From Chondromyces crocatus (GTDB lineage Bacteria > Myxococcota_A > Polyangia > Polyangiales > Polyangiaceae): 64,000 bases of DNA. Every line of letters begins with the position of its first letter. The first letter of the stretch is position 1. Both the position numbers and the translations under genes were made by a program. The stretch spans positions 7,805,001 to 7,869,000 of the forward strand of contig NZ_CP012159.1 of assembly GCF_001189295.1 (NCBI RefSeq), written 5' to 3'. Shown piece after piece: positions 24,009 to 33,234 of the stretch. The notes below the pieces were generated by a model. It made no database searches, was not told the origin of the DNA, and worked only from the letters and a program-made list of their open reading frames with translations.

Positions 24009-26264
24009 ATGATCCCTCATCCCGAGACCGATCCCCCTGCACCGCCCGCGGCCCTCACCCGAGCGCCGCTCGCGCACCTGGACGAAACGGGGCGTCCTCA
24101 TCTCCTCGTGGAGCATCTGGAGGCCGTGGGCGCGCTGGCGGCCGAGTTCGCGGCGCGCTTCGGGACGGCAGACATCGCGCGGTGCGCTGGGCAGTGGCAC
24201 GATCTCGGGAAGTACGCGGCCGACTTCCAGGGGATGATTCGCGCGGCGAATGGCTTCGAGGCGCACCTGGAGGGGACCCCGGGCGGGCGGATCGATCATT
24301 CGTCGGCGGGCGCGGTTCACGCGGTGAAGGTGCTGGGGTCCGTGGGGCAAGCGATCGCGTTTGCCATTGCGGGGCATCACGCGGGATTACCGAATGCCGC
24401 GGCGCTGAAGGAGCGGTTGCAGACGAAGATGCCGCGGTACGAGGCCGCGAAGTCAGGGGGGATCGACGAGCGCTTGCTGAGCGCCGCACTGCTGGATTTC
24501 CCGGCCTGGCTGAAGGAGGGGCGACCGTCGGACCGGATGCGGCGGCTGGAGCTCTGGATCCGGATGGTCTTCTCCACGCTGTGCGACGCGGACTTCCTGG
24601 ACACGGAGGCGTTCTTCCGCGCGGACCGGGCGGCGCTGCGGGGGGATGCGCCGGCGATCGAGGTGCTCAATGGGCGGCTGCGGGACCACCTGGGGGGCTT
24701 GCAGGCGGGGGCGCGCAGCTCGGAGGTGAACCGGGTCCGGGCGGAGGTGCTCGCGGCGTGTGTGGCGGCGGCGGGGCGGAAGCCGGGGGCGTTCAGCCTC
24801 ACGGTGCCCACGGGGGGTGGCAAGACGCTGGCGTCGATGGCGTTCGCGCTGGAGCATGCGGCGCGGCACGGGCTCGATCGGGTGGTGGTGGCGATCCCGT
24901 TCACCTCGATCATCGAGCAGACGGCGAAGGTGCTGCGGGATGCGCTCGGGGACGAGGCGGTGATCGAGCACCACAGCGCGCTGGATCCGGAGGAGGAGAC
25001 GCCGAAGGGGCGGGTGGCCTGCGAGAACTGGGATGCGCCGGTGGTGGTGACGACGACGGTGCAGCTCTTCGAGAGCCTGTTCGCGGCGCGGCCGTCGGCA
25101 TGCCGCAAGCTGCATCGGCTGGCCCGGAGCGTGATCGTGCTCGACGAGGCGCAGACGATGCCGGTGGGGATGCTGGCGCCGATCCTGGATGGGCTGCGGT
25201 CGCTGGTCGGGGAGTACGGGGCGTCGGTGGTGGTCAGCACGGCGACGCAGCCGGCGCTGGGGCGCGCGCAGGGGCTGTCGGTGGGGTTCGAGGCGGTCGA
25301 GGAGATCGTGCCGGCTTCGGTGAGGGCGTTCGAGCGGCTGCGGCGGGTGGAGGTGCGCTGGCCGGAGGAGGAGGCGCCGACGTCGTACGCGGCGCTGGCG
25401 CAGGCGGTGGCCAGCGAGCGGGATGTGATGGCGATCGTGCATCTGCGCCGGGATGCGCGGGTGCTGTGCGAGGCGCTGGATGCGGTGCTGGGGCACGAGG
25501 AGACGCTGCACCTGTCGGCGTTGATGTGCCCGGCGCACCGGAGCGAGGTGCTGGCGGAGATCAAGACGCGGAAGGGGCGCGGGGAGCCGGTGCGGCTCGT
25601 GGCGACGCAGCTCGTGGAGGCGGGGGTGGACCTGGATTTCGCGGTGGTCTACCGGGCGCTCGGGGGGGTCGACGCGCTGGCGCAGGCGGCAGGGCGGTGC
25701 AACCGGGAGGGGCTGCTGGAAGGGCGGGGAGAGCTGCGGGTGTTCCACGCGCCCACGGCGCCGCCGAAGGGCGTGCCGCAGGCGGCGCTGGCGATCACGC
25801 GGGGGCTGCTGCGCGAGGACCCGGGGCTGGATCTGTTCGCGCCGGCCACGCAGCAGGCGTACTTCCAGCAGCTTTACGGGTCGCGGAACCTGGACGCGAA
25901 GGAGATCCAGGCGGCGCGTGAGGGGCTTCGGTTCAAGGACGTGGCGGAAGGGTTCCAGATCATCGAGGACGAGTGGTCGGCCCCGGTGGTGGTTCCGTAC
26001 GACGGGCGCGCGCAGGCTTGTCTGCGGGAGCTGGAGGCGCTGGGTCCGAGCCGGAAGCGGCTGCGGGTGCTGCAGCGGTACACGGTGACGGTGCCGCGGA
26101 AGGCCCGCGAGCGATGGGAACGGCTCGGGCTGGCGCGCGAGGTGGCCGGGGCGGTGGTGGTGCTCGAAGGGGCGTTCGCCGCAGCCTATGACCCGCGTCG
26201 CTTCGGGCTGGTGCCGGAGCGGGTGGGGGCGGCGGATGCTGGGGCGCTGGTGATCGAGGGGTGA
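24009..26264 (+). CDS. cas3: CRISPR-associated helicase-nuclease Cas3 (type I-C)
   Basis: A 751-residue protein degrading DNA recruited by Cascade. The N-terminal HD nuclease has WHDLGKY (His64-Asp65), IDHSSAGAVHA and AGHHAG. The SF2 helicase follows, with TVPTGGGKT (about 265-273), the DEAQ box LDEAQTMP (Asp379), VSTATQPAL, and motif VI QAAGRCNREG (about 560). All catalytic residues expected for an active enzyme appear present. ATG 24009 (MIPHPETDPP) is chosen because everything upstream in frame is unrelated. First gene of the operon; cas5 follows after 131 bases containing a short 7-bp tandem repeat. Confidence 0.95.
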   Translation: MIPHPETDPPAPPAALTRAPLAHLDETGRPHLLVEHLEAVGALAAEFAARFGTADIARCAGQWHDLGKYAADFQGMIRAANGFEAHLEGTPGGRIDHSSAGAVHAVKVLGSVGQAIAFAIAGHHAGLPNAAALKERLQTKMPRYEAAKSGGIDERLLSAALLDFPAWLKEGRPSDRMRRLELWIRMVFSTLCDADFLDTEAFFRADRAALRGDAPAIEVLNGRLRDHLGGLQAGARSSEVNRVRAEVLAACVAAAGRKPGAFSLTVPTGGGKTLASMAFALEHAARHGLDRVVVAIPFTSIIEQTAKVLRDALGDEAVIEHHSALDPEEETPKGRVACENWDAPVVVTTTVQLFESLFAARPSACRKLHRLARSVIVLDEAQTMPVGMLAPILDGLRSLVGEYGASVVVSTATQPALGRAQGLSVGFEAVEEIVPASVRAFERLRRVEVRWPEEEAPTSYAALAQAVASERDVMAIVHLRRDARVLCEALDAVLGHEETLHLSALMCPAHRSEVLAEIKTRKGRGEPVRLVATQLVEAGVDLDFAVVYRALGGVDALAQAAGRCNREGLLEGRGELRVFHAPTAPPKGVPQAALAITRGLLREDPGLDLFAPATQQAYFQQLYGSRNLDAKEIQAAREGLRFKDVAEGFQIIEDEWSAPVVVPYDGRAQACLRELEALGPSRKRLRVLQRYTVTVPRKARERWERLGLAREVAGAVVVLEGAFAAAYDPRRFGLVPERVGAADAGALVIEG

Positions 26265-26340
26265 GGGCTGGCGGCGCTGAGCGTCGAACCGGAGGGGAAG
26301 CGCTGACGGCGTGAGCCCCAGCGGGATGGTGAGTGCAGGG

Positions 26341-26373
26341 CGCAGGACGCAGGACGCAGGACGCAGGGCGCAG
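26341..26373. repeat. 7-bp tandem repeat before cas5c
   Basis: CGCAGGA is repeated three times, followed by CGCAGGG and CGCAG, in the gap between cas3 and cas5c. A faint version (GCGCAGGGCGCAGGGAAC) lies before the second cas5c at about 30685, supporting common origin of the two upstream regions. Confidence 0.8.
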
Positions 26374-26395
26374 CGACGGCGGACGAAGGAGAGGT

Positions 26396-27055
26396 ATGCA
26401 GAGCAAGCGGTTCAAGATCCGGGCGTTCGGGCCGATGGCTTGCTTCACCCGGCCCGAGATGAAGGTGGAGCGGGTGAGCTACGAGGTGATGACGCCCTCG
26501 GCCGCGCGGGGGCTCGTGGAGGCGATCCTGTGGAAGCCGGCGATCCGGTGGCACATCCACGAGATCGCGGTGCTCAATCCGGTGAAGTGGGTGAGCTTCC
26601 GGCGCAATGAGGTGACGGATCGGGCGTCGCCGCGGGTGCTCGACTACTGCGCGGACGAGCCGTCGCGCCGGGCGCAGCGGAACACGGTGGCGCTGCGTGA
26701 CGTGGACTATGTGATCACGGCGTCGTTCGCGATGACGGAGCGGGCCGGGCCGGACGACAATGTCGTCAAGTTCGAGCAGATGTTCGCGCGGCGGCTGGAG
26801 AAGGGGCAGTGCTTCCACGCGCCGAGCCTGGGGTGCCGGGAGCTTGCGGCGTCGGTGGAGCCGGCGCCCGAGGCGGTGACGCCGATCGATGCGGCGGTGG
26901 ACCGGCCGCTGGGGATGATGTTCTACGATTTCGATTACCGGGGCGGTCGGGCAGCGAGGCCGCTGTTCTTCGAGGCGCGGTTGTCGGGCGGGGTGCTGCA
27001 TGTGCCCGGCTGGGAGCAGGTGCTCCGGGAGAATGCGGCGGGAGGTGCAGCGTGA
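26396..27055 (+). CDS. cas5c: Cas5c, pre-crRNA processing endonuclease, copy 1
   Basis: A 219-residue Cas5 of type I-C. In this subtype Cas5c replaces Cas6: it cuts the repeat hairpin and stays bound to the crRNA 5' handle in Cascade. Family segments: FKIRAFGPMACFTRPE, SYEVMTPSAARGLVEAILWK, PAIRWHIHEIAVLNPV, NTVALRDVDYVI, and GQCFHAPSLGCREL, the conserved central motif. ATG 26396 has AAGGAGAGG just upstream. The stop overlaps the cas8c start (TGATG), so the two are translationally coupled. A diverged second copy lies at 30720. Confidence 0.95.
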   Translation: MQSKRFKIRAFGPMACFTRPEMKVERVSYEVMTPSAARGLVEAILWKPAIRWHIHEIAVLNPVKWVSFRRNEVTDRASPRVLDYCADEPSRRAQRNTVALRDVDYVITASFAMTERAGPDDNVVKFEQMFARRLEKGQCFHAPSLGCRELAASVEPAPEAVTPIDAAVDRPLGMMFYDFDYRGGRAARPLFFEARLSGGVLHVPGWEQVLRENAAGGAA

Positions 27056-29043
27056 TGCTGCGCTCGCTGTACGCGCTGGCCCAGCGGGTGGAGGGGTTGA
27101 TCGAGGATCCGCATTACGAGAAGAAGCGGATCGATTTTTTCCTCCACGTGAATGACCAGGGGGACTTCGTGAGCTTGATCCCGACCGAGGAGGGAGGGCG
27201 GGCGCTGGAGCGGATGGTCCCGCGGATGCCCAAGCGCACGGTGAACGTGGCGCCGGGCTTCCTGTTCGACAACGCGAAGTACGTGCTCGGGCTCGGCGGG
27301 AACGAGAAAGACCCCCTCAAGGCGAAGCGTAACGCGGAGCGCAACGAGGAGTGCGCGGAGGCGTTCCAGCAGGTGGTGGACGAGGTGGCGTCGGCGCTGC
27401 GCGAGCCTGGCTTGCTGGCGGTGTCGCACTTCCTTGCGCGGCGTCGGGAGCAGCTCCCGAAGGTGCTGAAGGAGCGGCCGGCGTCGACGTGGACGGGGAG
27501 CGAGCAGATCGCGTTCGTGCGCGCGGCGAATGGTGAGGTCGTGCACGATTTGCCCGCCGTACGCGCCTTGTGGGCGGCGCGCCGGGAGCGAGAGGCGAGC
27601 GAGGGGGCGGTCGAGGTGCGGTGCCTGGTGACGGGCGCGATGGCGCCGCCAGCGCGCATGCACGGCAGCGTGAAGCGGGTGCCCGGGGCGCAGACCTCGG
27701 GGGCGGCGCTGGTCTCGTTCAACGCGGAGGCGTTCACCTCGCAAGGGTTGGTGCAGGGGGAGAATGCGCCGGTGAGCCGCGCCGCGGCCGATGGGTACGT
27801 GACGGCGCTGAACTACCTGCTGGAGGGGACGCCCGAGCGGCGCTTCCGGTACGGGGTGCCCGTCGGCGCCGACGCGGTGACCGTGTTCTGGACGCGGGAG
27901 CAGCACGAGGTCGTCGACGTGTTCGCCGACCTGTTCGCGCCCACCACGGAGAGCGCGGTCCGGCTGGCGGAGGCGCCACTGCGAGGCCTCTCGCCCGCCG
28001 AGCTGGACGCCACCCCGTTCTACGCGGCCACGCTCAGCGGCAATGCCGCGCGGGTGGTGGTGCGCGACTGGATGGAGACGACGGTCGCCGAGGTGAAACG
28101 CAACGTCGGCCAGTACTTCGACGACCTGCACCTGGGGAACGCGGAGCCTGTGCCGGTCGGGATCAAGGCCCTGTGTGACTGCATCGAGGCGCCCGGGGGC
28201 CGCGGGCTCCGGCCCGACCTCGCAGCCCGCCTGTTCCGGGCCGCGCTGCGCGGGGAGCCGTTCCCGCGTGAGCTTCTCTCCGCTGCGCTGCACCGTCTTC
28301 GCCTCCCGCCCGACAAGCAGTGGGAGGCCCGGCTCCTGCGACTTCGCTGCGCTCTGATCAAAGCCACGCTGCTGCGCCTGCCGCGCAGCGGTCTGCCTGC
28401 TCTGGAGGTCTCCGTGTCTCTCGACGAACGTTCGACGCAAGTTCCTTATCTGCTCGGCCGTCTCTTTGCCGTCCTGGAGCGTCTCCAGGGCGCCGCGCTC
28501 GGCGACATCAACGCGACCATCCGCGATCGGTACTTCGGGGCGGCATCGGCGACGCCAGCGCTGGTGTTCCCGCGCTTGCTCAAGCTGTCGGTGCACCACA
28601 GCGCCAAGGCAGAAGGGAATGGGGGCTGGCTGGAGCGTCTGAAGTCCAGGATCATGGACGGGCTGCCGGCCGAGAGATTCCCGCGCACGATGCTCCTCGA
28701 AGATCAGGGGCTCTTCGCCGTCGGCTACTACCATCAGCGGGAGCGCTTCTTCACCCCTCGCCAGCCGACCGAGGCGCAGCTTCCGGCAGAGGCGACGGGT
28801 GATCACGGCGCGGCCAGCGCGACCAGCACGGAGAGCGCAGAGCGCGCGGCCAGCGCGACCAGCACGGAGAGCGCAGAGCGCGCGGCCAGCGCAGAGCGCG
28901 CGGAGACGCCAGCCACCATGGCCAGCAGCGCGGCCCCGAACAGCACAGCGACCTCTGGTAGCGCACTGACGAATAGCGCACTGACGAAAGCCAGCACCAC
29001 GGCCCCGGCGGCAGAGCGGCCCTCCCGAAAACGCACGACCTGA
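27055..29043 (+). CDS. cas8c: Cas8c (Csd1), Cascade large subunit
   Basis: A 662-residue large subunit that recognises PAM and helps open target DNA in type I-C Cascade. It begins [20 protein letters not shown], with [44 protein letters not shown] and FWTREQ typical of Csd1. ATG 27055 overlaps the cas5c stop by one base; GTG 27052 is an alternative. The C-terminus is odd: after the conserved end ([12 protein letters not shown]) come about 90 residues of Ala/Ser/Thr/Glu low complexity, partly from a 36-bp DNA repeat. Confidence 0.95.
   Translation: MLRSLYALAQRVEGLIEDPHYEKKRIDFFLHVNDQGDFVSLIPTEEGGRALERMVPRMPKRTVNVAPGFLFDNAKYVLGLGGNEKDPLKAKRNAERNEECAEAFQQVVDEVASALREPGLLAVSHFLARRREQLPKVLKERPASTWTGSEQIAFVRAANGEVVHDLPAVRALWAARREREASEGAVEVRCLVTGAMAPPARMHGSVKRVPGAQTSGAALVSFNAEAFTSQGLVQGENAPVSRAAADGYVTALNYLLEGTPERRFRYGVPVGADAVTVFWTREQHEVVDVFADLFAPTTESAVRLAEAPLRGLSPAELDATPFYAATLSGNAARVVVRDWMETTVAEVKRNVGQYFDDLHLGNAEPVPVGIKALCDCIEAPGGRGLRPDLAARLFRAALRGEPFPRELLSAALHRLRLPPDKQWEARLLRLRCALIKATLLRLPRSGLPALEVSVSLDERSTQVPYLLGRLFAVLERLQGAALGDINATIRDRYFGAASATPALVFPRLLKLSVHHSAKAEGNGGWLERLKSRIMDGLPAERFPRTMLLEDQGLFAVGYYHQRERFFTPRQPTEAQLPAEATGDHGAASATSTESAERAASATSTESAERAASAERAETPATMASSAAPNSTATSGSALTNSALTKASTTAPAAERPSRKRTT
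28813..28902. repeat. 36-bp tandem repeat inside cas8c tail
   Basis: Two full copies starting at 28813 and 28849 and a shortened third, encoding the 12-residue unit [12 protein letters not shown]. The period keeps the frame, so copy-number change would lengthen or shorten the disordered tail without breaking the gene. Confidence 0.9.
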
Positions 29044-29086
29044 ATCGCCCCGACCGACCCCACGGCTTCCCACCAGGAGAATTCTC

Positions 29087-30043
29087 ATGACCCAGCTTCG
29101 CCATCGTTATGACTTCGTGCTGCTCTTCGACGTGAAGGACGGTAACCCCAACGGCGACCCCGATGCGGGGAACCTGCCGCGCGTGGACCCCGAGACGGGT
29201 CAAGGCCTGGTGAGCGACGTGTGCCTCAAGCGCAAGGTGCGCAACTACATCTCGCTCAGCCGCGCAGGCGCCTCGGGTTACGACATCTACGTGAAGGAGA
29301 AGGCCGTGCTCTCGGCGCAGCAGGGCCTCGCCTACGCGGCGTTGAACCTCAAGAGCGCCTCCACATCCGAGGGCGACGAGGCGGCCGAAGCCGAGGAGCC
29401 GTCCGCGAAGGGGGGCAAGAAGGGCAAGGCGAAGCCGGAGTCGACGAGCAAAGCGTCCGATCGCGAGGCAGTCGACCGCGCGCGTGACTGGATGTGTCGT
29501 CACTTCTTCGACATCCGCACGTTCGGCGCGGTGATGGGGCTGAAGGAGAACAACTGCGGGCAGGTGCGCGGGCCGGTGCAGATCACGTTCGCCCGCTCCA
29601 TCGATCCCATCCTGACGCAGGAGCACTCCATCACCCGCATGGCGGTCGCCACGCAGCGCGAGGCCGACGCGCAAGGCGGCGACAACCGGACCATGGGCCG
29701 CAAGAACACGGTGCCTTACGGGCTGTACCGTGCCCACGGGTTCATCTCGCCGCAGCTCGCGCGCCAGACGCGCTTCGAGGAGCCCGACCTCGACGTGCTC
29801 TGGGAGTCGTTCCGGCAGATGTTCGAGCACGATCGGAGCGCCGCGCGCGGGATGATGTCGCTGCGGGATCTGATCGTGTTCCGCCACGAGAGCGAGCTGG
29901 GTAACGCGCCTGCGCATCGCCTCTTCGACCGGGTGCTGGTGGAGCGGCGCGACAAGAACCTGCCCGCGCGCGACTTCGCCGACTACGCCGTCCGGGTCGA
30001 GGAAGCCCCGAGCGGGGTGACCGTGCTGCGCCCCGCGGCCTGA
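29087..30043 (+). CDS. cas7c: Cas7c (Csd2), Cascade backbone subunit
   Basis: A 318-residue subunit that polymerises along the crRNA. The N-terminus [20 protein letters not shown] is the Csd2 signature, followed by [52 protein letters not shown] and [15 protein letters not shown]. An Ala/Glu/Lys-rich insertion at about residues 90-125 is longer than I would expect. AGGAG lies about 10 bases before ATG 29087. The stop overlaps the next start (TGATG). Confidence 0.96.
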   Translation: MTQLRHRYDFVLLFDVKDGNPNGDPDAGNLPRVDPETGQGLVSDVCLKRKVRNYISLSRAGASGYDIYVKEKAVLSAQQGLAYAALNLKSASTSEGDEAAEAEEPSAKGGKKGKAKPESTSKASDREAVDRARDWMCRHFFDIRTFGAVMGLKENNCGQVRGPVQITFARSIDPILTQEHSITRMAVATQREADAQGGDNRTMGRKNTVPYGLYRAHGFISPQLARQTRFEEPDLDVLWESFRQMFEHDRSAARGMMSLRDLIVFRHESELGNAPAHRLFDRVLVERRDKNLPARDFADYAVRVEEAPSGVTVLRPAA

Positions 30044-30428
30044 TGGTGAGACGCGGCGTCAGGAAGGGGTCGGGAGGGCCCGCCACGGTGGGCCCAGGGG
30101 ACGACGCCACCGAGCCACGAGGCAGCGAGGCCACCGAAGGCGTGGCCCCGGGAGGCCCGGGAGGCTCCACGTCGGCTCACCAGGGCGCCCAGCCGGCCCA
30201 TGGCGCCCCCTCCGGCCCTCCTGGCCACCTCCCCCCTACCCTGAGCGAGGCAGACGCGCTGGTGCCGCTGTCCGGCCTCCAGCACGTGGTGTTCTGCGAG
30301 CGGCAGGCGGCCTTGATCCATGGGGAGCAGCGCTGGCGGGAGGACGCCGCCACCGCGGCCGGGCGGGTGCTGCACGAGCGCGCCGACCTGCCCGGGGGTG
30401 AGCGGCGCCGGGGGGTGTGGATTGAAAC
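30043..30428 (+). pseudogene. cas4: cas4 truncated at a CRISPR-repeat junction
   Basis: Begins at ATG 30043, overlapping the cas7c stop. After about 70 Gly/Pro-rich residues comes a genuine Cas4 start: LVPLSGLQHVVFCERQAALI then HGEQRW and AGRVLHERAD, ending GERRRGV. At this point (about 30410-30417, GGGGGTG) the sequence becomes the 3' half of a CRISPR repeat (TGTGGATTGAAAC). The RecB-type nuclease motifs and the three C-terminal cysteines of Cas4 are absent. The frame stays open to 30813 but encodes nothing Cas4-like. cas1 and cas2, which normally follow, are missing. A deletion between cas4 and a downstream array, possibly through the shared G-run, explains all this. Confidence 0.88.
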
Positions 30429-30499
30429 TCGTTCAGCGAGGCATCTCCTCGAGCGATCCCGAGGTCGCCCTCCTCGCCTGAGGGGGTGTGGATTGACAT
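30410..30499 (+). CRISPR. CRISPR remnant fused to cas4 (36-base repeat variant)
   Basis: A repeat 3' half ending TGTGGATTGAAAC at 30428, a 35-base spacer (30429-30463), then a full-length repeat 30464-30499 starting GTCGCCCTCCTCGCCTGAGG and ending GGATTGACAT, with a decayed end. The variant differs from the main array in length (36 versus 37) and in the handle (GTGGATTGAAAC versus CGTGGGTTGAAAC). No further repeats follow. Confidence 0.85.
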
Positions 30500-30719
30500 G
30501 GCGACAAGGACGTCGTGTTCAGCGGCAAGAACGATCGACATTCACACCTGACGAGGAGACCAGGCCGGAGCGGGTGGCGCTGGCGGGGCTGGGAACGCTG
30601 GTGCGCGAAGGGCGCGCGCAGGGAGGCGGTGCGCGTCACACCGGAGGGCGAACGCAGATGGCGCGAACCCCGGCGGAAGGGGGAGCGCAGGGCGCAGGGA
30701 ACGGTGTACGACGCGAGGG

Positions 30720-31376
30720 ATGCAGAGCAAGCCGTTCAAGATCCGGGCGTTCGGGCCCCTGGCCTGCTTCACGCGGCCCGAGACGTCGGTCGACCGCGAG
30801 AGCTACGAGGTGATGACGCCCTCCGCGGCGCGCAAGCTCTTCGAGGCGATCTTGTGGAAGCCGGCGATCCGGTGGCACGTCCACGAGATCGCGGTGCTCA
30901 AACCCGTGACGTGGGTGAGCTTCCGGAACGATGAGATGCCGGGTCAGGCGGCGCCGCGGGGGGGCGGCGACTTCGACGGGGAGGCTTCGCGGAGGGCTCA
31001 GGGGAACACGGTGGCGCTGCGCGATGTGGACTATGTGATCACGGCGTCGTTCGTGATGACGGATCAGGCCAAGCCGACCGACAAGGTCGCCAAGTTCGAG
31101 CGGATGTTCGCGCAGCGGATGGCGAAGGGGCAGCGGCACTACGCGCCGAGCCTGGGTGAGCGGGAGTTCCTGGCGTCGGTGCAGGCGGCACCCGAGGAGG
31201 TGACGCCGATCGAGGCGGGGGTGGACCGGGCGCTGGGGAGGATGTTCTACGACGTCGAGCACCGGACGGGTCACCGGGTGAGGCCGTTCTTCTTCGAGGC
31301 GCGGTTGACGGGTGGGGTGCTGCACGTCCCGAGCTGGGAGGAGGTGCTGCGCGAGCATGCAGCGGCTGGGGGCTGA
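30720..31376 (+). CDS. cas5c: Cas5c, copy 2 (diverged, stand-alone)
   Basis: A 218-residue full-length Cas5c, estimated by eye at about 70% identical to copy 1, starting MQSKPFKIRAFGPLACFTRP. ATG 30720 lies within the open frame continuing from the truncated cas4, and only a weak GAGG precedes it. Core segments are kept (SYEVMTPSAARKLFEAILWK, NTVALRDVDYVITASF). The central motif GQCFHAPSLGCREL of copy 1 is GQRHYAPSLGEREF here, losing both Cys. No cas8c or cas7c follows. It may process the second repeat variant, exchange into Cascade, or be drifting. Confidence 0.92.
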   Translation: MQSKPFKIRAFGPLACFTRPETSVDRESYEVMTPSAARKLFEAILWKPAIRWHVHEIAVLKPVTWVSFRNDEMPGQAAPRGGGDFDGEASRRAQGNTVALRDVDYVITASFVMTDQAKPTDKVAKFERMFAQRMAKGQRHYAPSLGEREFLASVQAAPEEVTPIEAGVDRALGRMFYDVEHRTGHRVRPFFFEARLTGGVLHVPSWEEVLREHAAAGG

Positions 31377-31523
31377 GGCTCGCAGCGCGCGCGGGGGATG
31401 GGCGGTGTGGATGGCGCCCGCCGCGCGTGCGGGGGTGGGAGTTCGGTGCTGGGCTGGGGGGACGAGAGGGGGTGCGAGCGAGGCCTTGGGAGGGACGGGC
31501 TCACGCCGCAGAGAGGCACGGGC

Positions 31524-31946
31524 TCACGCCGCAGAGCTGGAAGTCGGGTCGCTCGGAGGTCCTTCGTCGAACCGGGGGGCGTCGCCACCGATGTGATCCC
31601 ACGGTGCTTTCGAGCCGACGAAGATGTGCATCTCGAGCTGGACGCCTGGGTCGCCGTCGACGCTGCCGAGCGTCACGCCGTGGACCGACTCCCCGGCCAT
31701 GCCACACAGGGTCGAGCCACAGACGCTGCAGAAGGCCAGGCCCCAGCCGTCGCCTGTGCCGTGCTTCGTCAGCCTGTCTGCTCCCGTGAGCCATGTGAAG
31801 TTGCTGCCCGGGGCGACCTCGGCATAGGCCGAGGAAGCTCCGCTGAAGATCTTGCGGCAGCGAGAGCAGTGGCACGCGCGCGCATGCTGGAGTGACCCGT
31901 CGATTCGGTAGCGGATTGCTCCGCAAGAACAGCCACCTTCAATCAC
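31524..31946 (-). CDS. GFA/CENP-V-type zinc protein
   Basis: A 140-residue protein with the zinc ligands of the glutathione-dependent formaldehyde-activating (GFA) fold: GGCSCGAIRY, ACHCSRCRK and FCSVCGSTL, with HIFVGSKAPWDHI near the end. GFA homologues vary in substrate, so formaldehyde handling is not asserted. GTG 31946 is chosen because AGGAG lies 9 bases upstream; ATG 31994 would add 16 residues. Cytosolic, unlinked to the cas genes in function as far as can be seen, and divergent from the next gene. Confidence 0.85.
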   Translation of the reverse strand: MIEGGCSCGAIRYRIDGSLQHARACHCSRCRKIFSGASSAYAEVAPGSNFTWLTGADRLTKHGTGDGWGLAFCSVCGSTLCGMAGESVHGVTLGSVDGDPGVQLEMHIFVGSKAPWDHIGGDAPRFDEGPPSDPTSSSAA

Positions 31947-32236
31947 GATGCATTGCTCCTGAGGGGAGGGTTGGGCGCCGAGATATGCGGCCATCCGGTG
32001 GTTCCGTGTCAAGTCGAGGAGAGGACCGTGCCAAAGGGAGGAGGGGCCGTCGCCAGACGAGCAGGGGCCGTCGCCAGACGAGCAGGGGTCGTCGCCATGA
32101 AGGGCCACGAGGACCTCGGTGGTCGTATCGACCGTGCGTCCCGTGCGCATCACGACGGACAAACGCGACGAGAGCGGTCTCCCTTGACCTCGGAGGGCGG
32201 GTGCATGCCGGCCCGGCTCTTGCTCTTCGAGGGGGC

Positions 32237-32470
32237 ATGAAGAACCAGAAGAGCACCAGGAAGGCGCGACCGAGCAGGCCTCCGGAACCGCCGCAGACCA
32301 AGGATGACCAGGCGCCCGAGAAGGCCCGTCAGGAAGAGAGTGAGCTTGGCGGTGCGGCGCGTGGCGCTGCCATCGGGGGCTGGGTCGGTGGTGCCGGCGG
32401 GGCGGTGGTGGGGGGCGCCTTCGGACTGATCCAGGGGGCGCTCGGCGATGAGAAGGACTCCATCTTGTAG
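32237..32470 (+). CDS. Glycine-zipper microprotein
   Basis: A 77-residue protein: a charged Lys/Arg/Pro/Glu N-terminal half, then a Gly/Ala-rich helix-like stretch GGWVGGAGGAVVGGAFGLIQ with small residues at regular spacing, as in glycine-zipper membrane segments. The ATG at 32237 follows GAGGGGG. There is no signal peptide, so it may insert directly into the inner membrane or assemble as a small oligomer. Similar short glycine-zipper proteins are common in myxobacteria with unknown roles. Confidence 0.65.
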   Translation: MKNQKSTRKARPSRPPEPPQTKDDQAPEKARQEESELGGAARGAAIGGWVGGAGGAVVGGAFGLIQGALGDEKDSIL

Positions 32471-32565
32471 GGGGTCCTGGGCTTCGTAGGGGTCCTTGGC
32501 GCGTCTCGAGGCGCCGGTCTTCGTGGGGAGAGGGTGAGGCGTGGCGTTCGGCAGGGCGCGGTCTC

Positions 32566-32727
32566 GCCACGCTCTCCTCGCCCGAGCGGGCGTGGGTTGA
32601 AACCTGCGGATTGTGGTGATGCCTGCGCGCCGGAGGGAGCACGTGTCCGTGTCGTGGTCGTAGCCCTCTCCGTGGAAACGGGCGGTCTGTGGAAACGCGT
32701 GGTCCGCGGAAACGCGTGGATTGAAAC
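32566..32727 (+). CRISPR. Third CRISPR remnant (degenerate)
   Basis: CTCTCCTCGCCCGAGCGGGC followed by GTGGGTTGAAAC ends at 32602, close to the main-array repeat. A second repeat-like end, CGCGTGGATTGAAAC, finishes at 32727. Between them are fragments such as TAGCCCTCTCC and three GGAAACG pieces, so repeat units have been scrambled. Same orientation as the other arrays. The two ends match the two repeat variants (GGGTTGAAAC and GGATTGAAAC). Confidence 0.65.
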
Positions 32728-33234
32728 GTGTCGGCAAATCCCGCGCGGCGATGTCCGCACGGTTCGTCTCGCGAAGCGCGCGGGACGTGGGTCCAGAAGG
32801 CGGAGGGGTGTGCCTCTCCAAGGATCACTCCTTCGGCGCTCTCGTTTCGCGCAGTCTCCTGGCCAGAGCTGGCATTGACCCCATGGAGCTGGTCCCGTGA
32901 TTGGCCAGCACTGGCCATGGTCGACCAGCAGGGCCACGCATGAGGCGACGAGCCGCGAGCGGGCCATCGCGCAGGGCGAGCCCATCGTCCCCCCGAGATC
33001 GTCGGATCCCCTGGAAACGGGCCCCACACTGCCAAGCACAGGCGGCTGGCACGCTGGTTGATTGAGGGTGCTCATCGGGACCACGCCGCCAACCAGGTCA
33101 TTGATCCGCGAGGCTCGACGACCTGGCGGCAGTCCGACCCACGCAACGAGGGAGTGGAGCCTGTGGCCGAGCGAGCCATGCCGACGGGAGGCGTGGCGAC
33201 CGGGACGCGGGCGTACCTCCCCGGTGAGGCCTTC
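32728..33234. other. Intergenic, no gene seen
   Basis: About 500 bases between the CRISPR remnant and the TIGR04141 gene. Open frames lack domains. The only supported element is the ribosome binding site GGTGAGG at about 33222, before the ATG at 33235. Confidence 0.5.

Noticed and set aside
26935..29088. 717-residue minus-strand frame opposite cas8c
   Set aside because: Antisense of a recognised cas gene, Arg/His/Leu-rich, no motifs.
30429..30813. In-frame continuation after truncated cas4
   Set aside because: It reads CRISPR spacer and repeat sequence and then the second cas5c out of frame. No Cas4, Cas1 or Cas2 motif appears.
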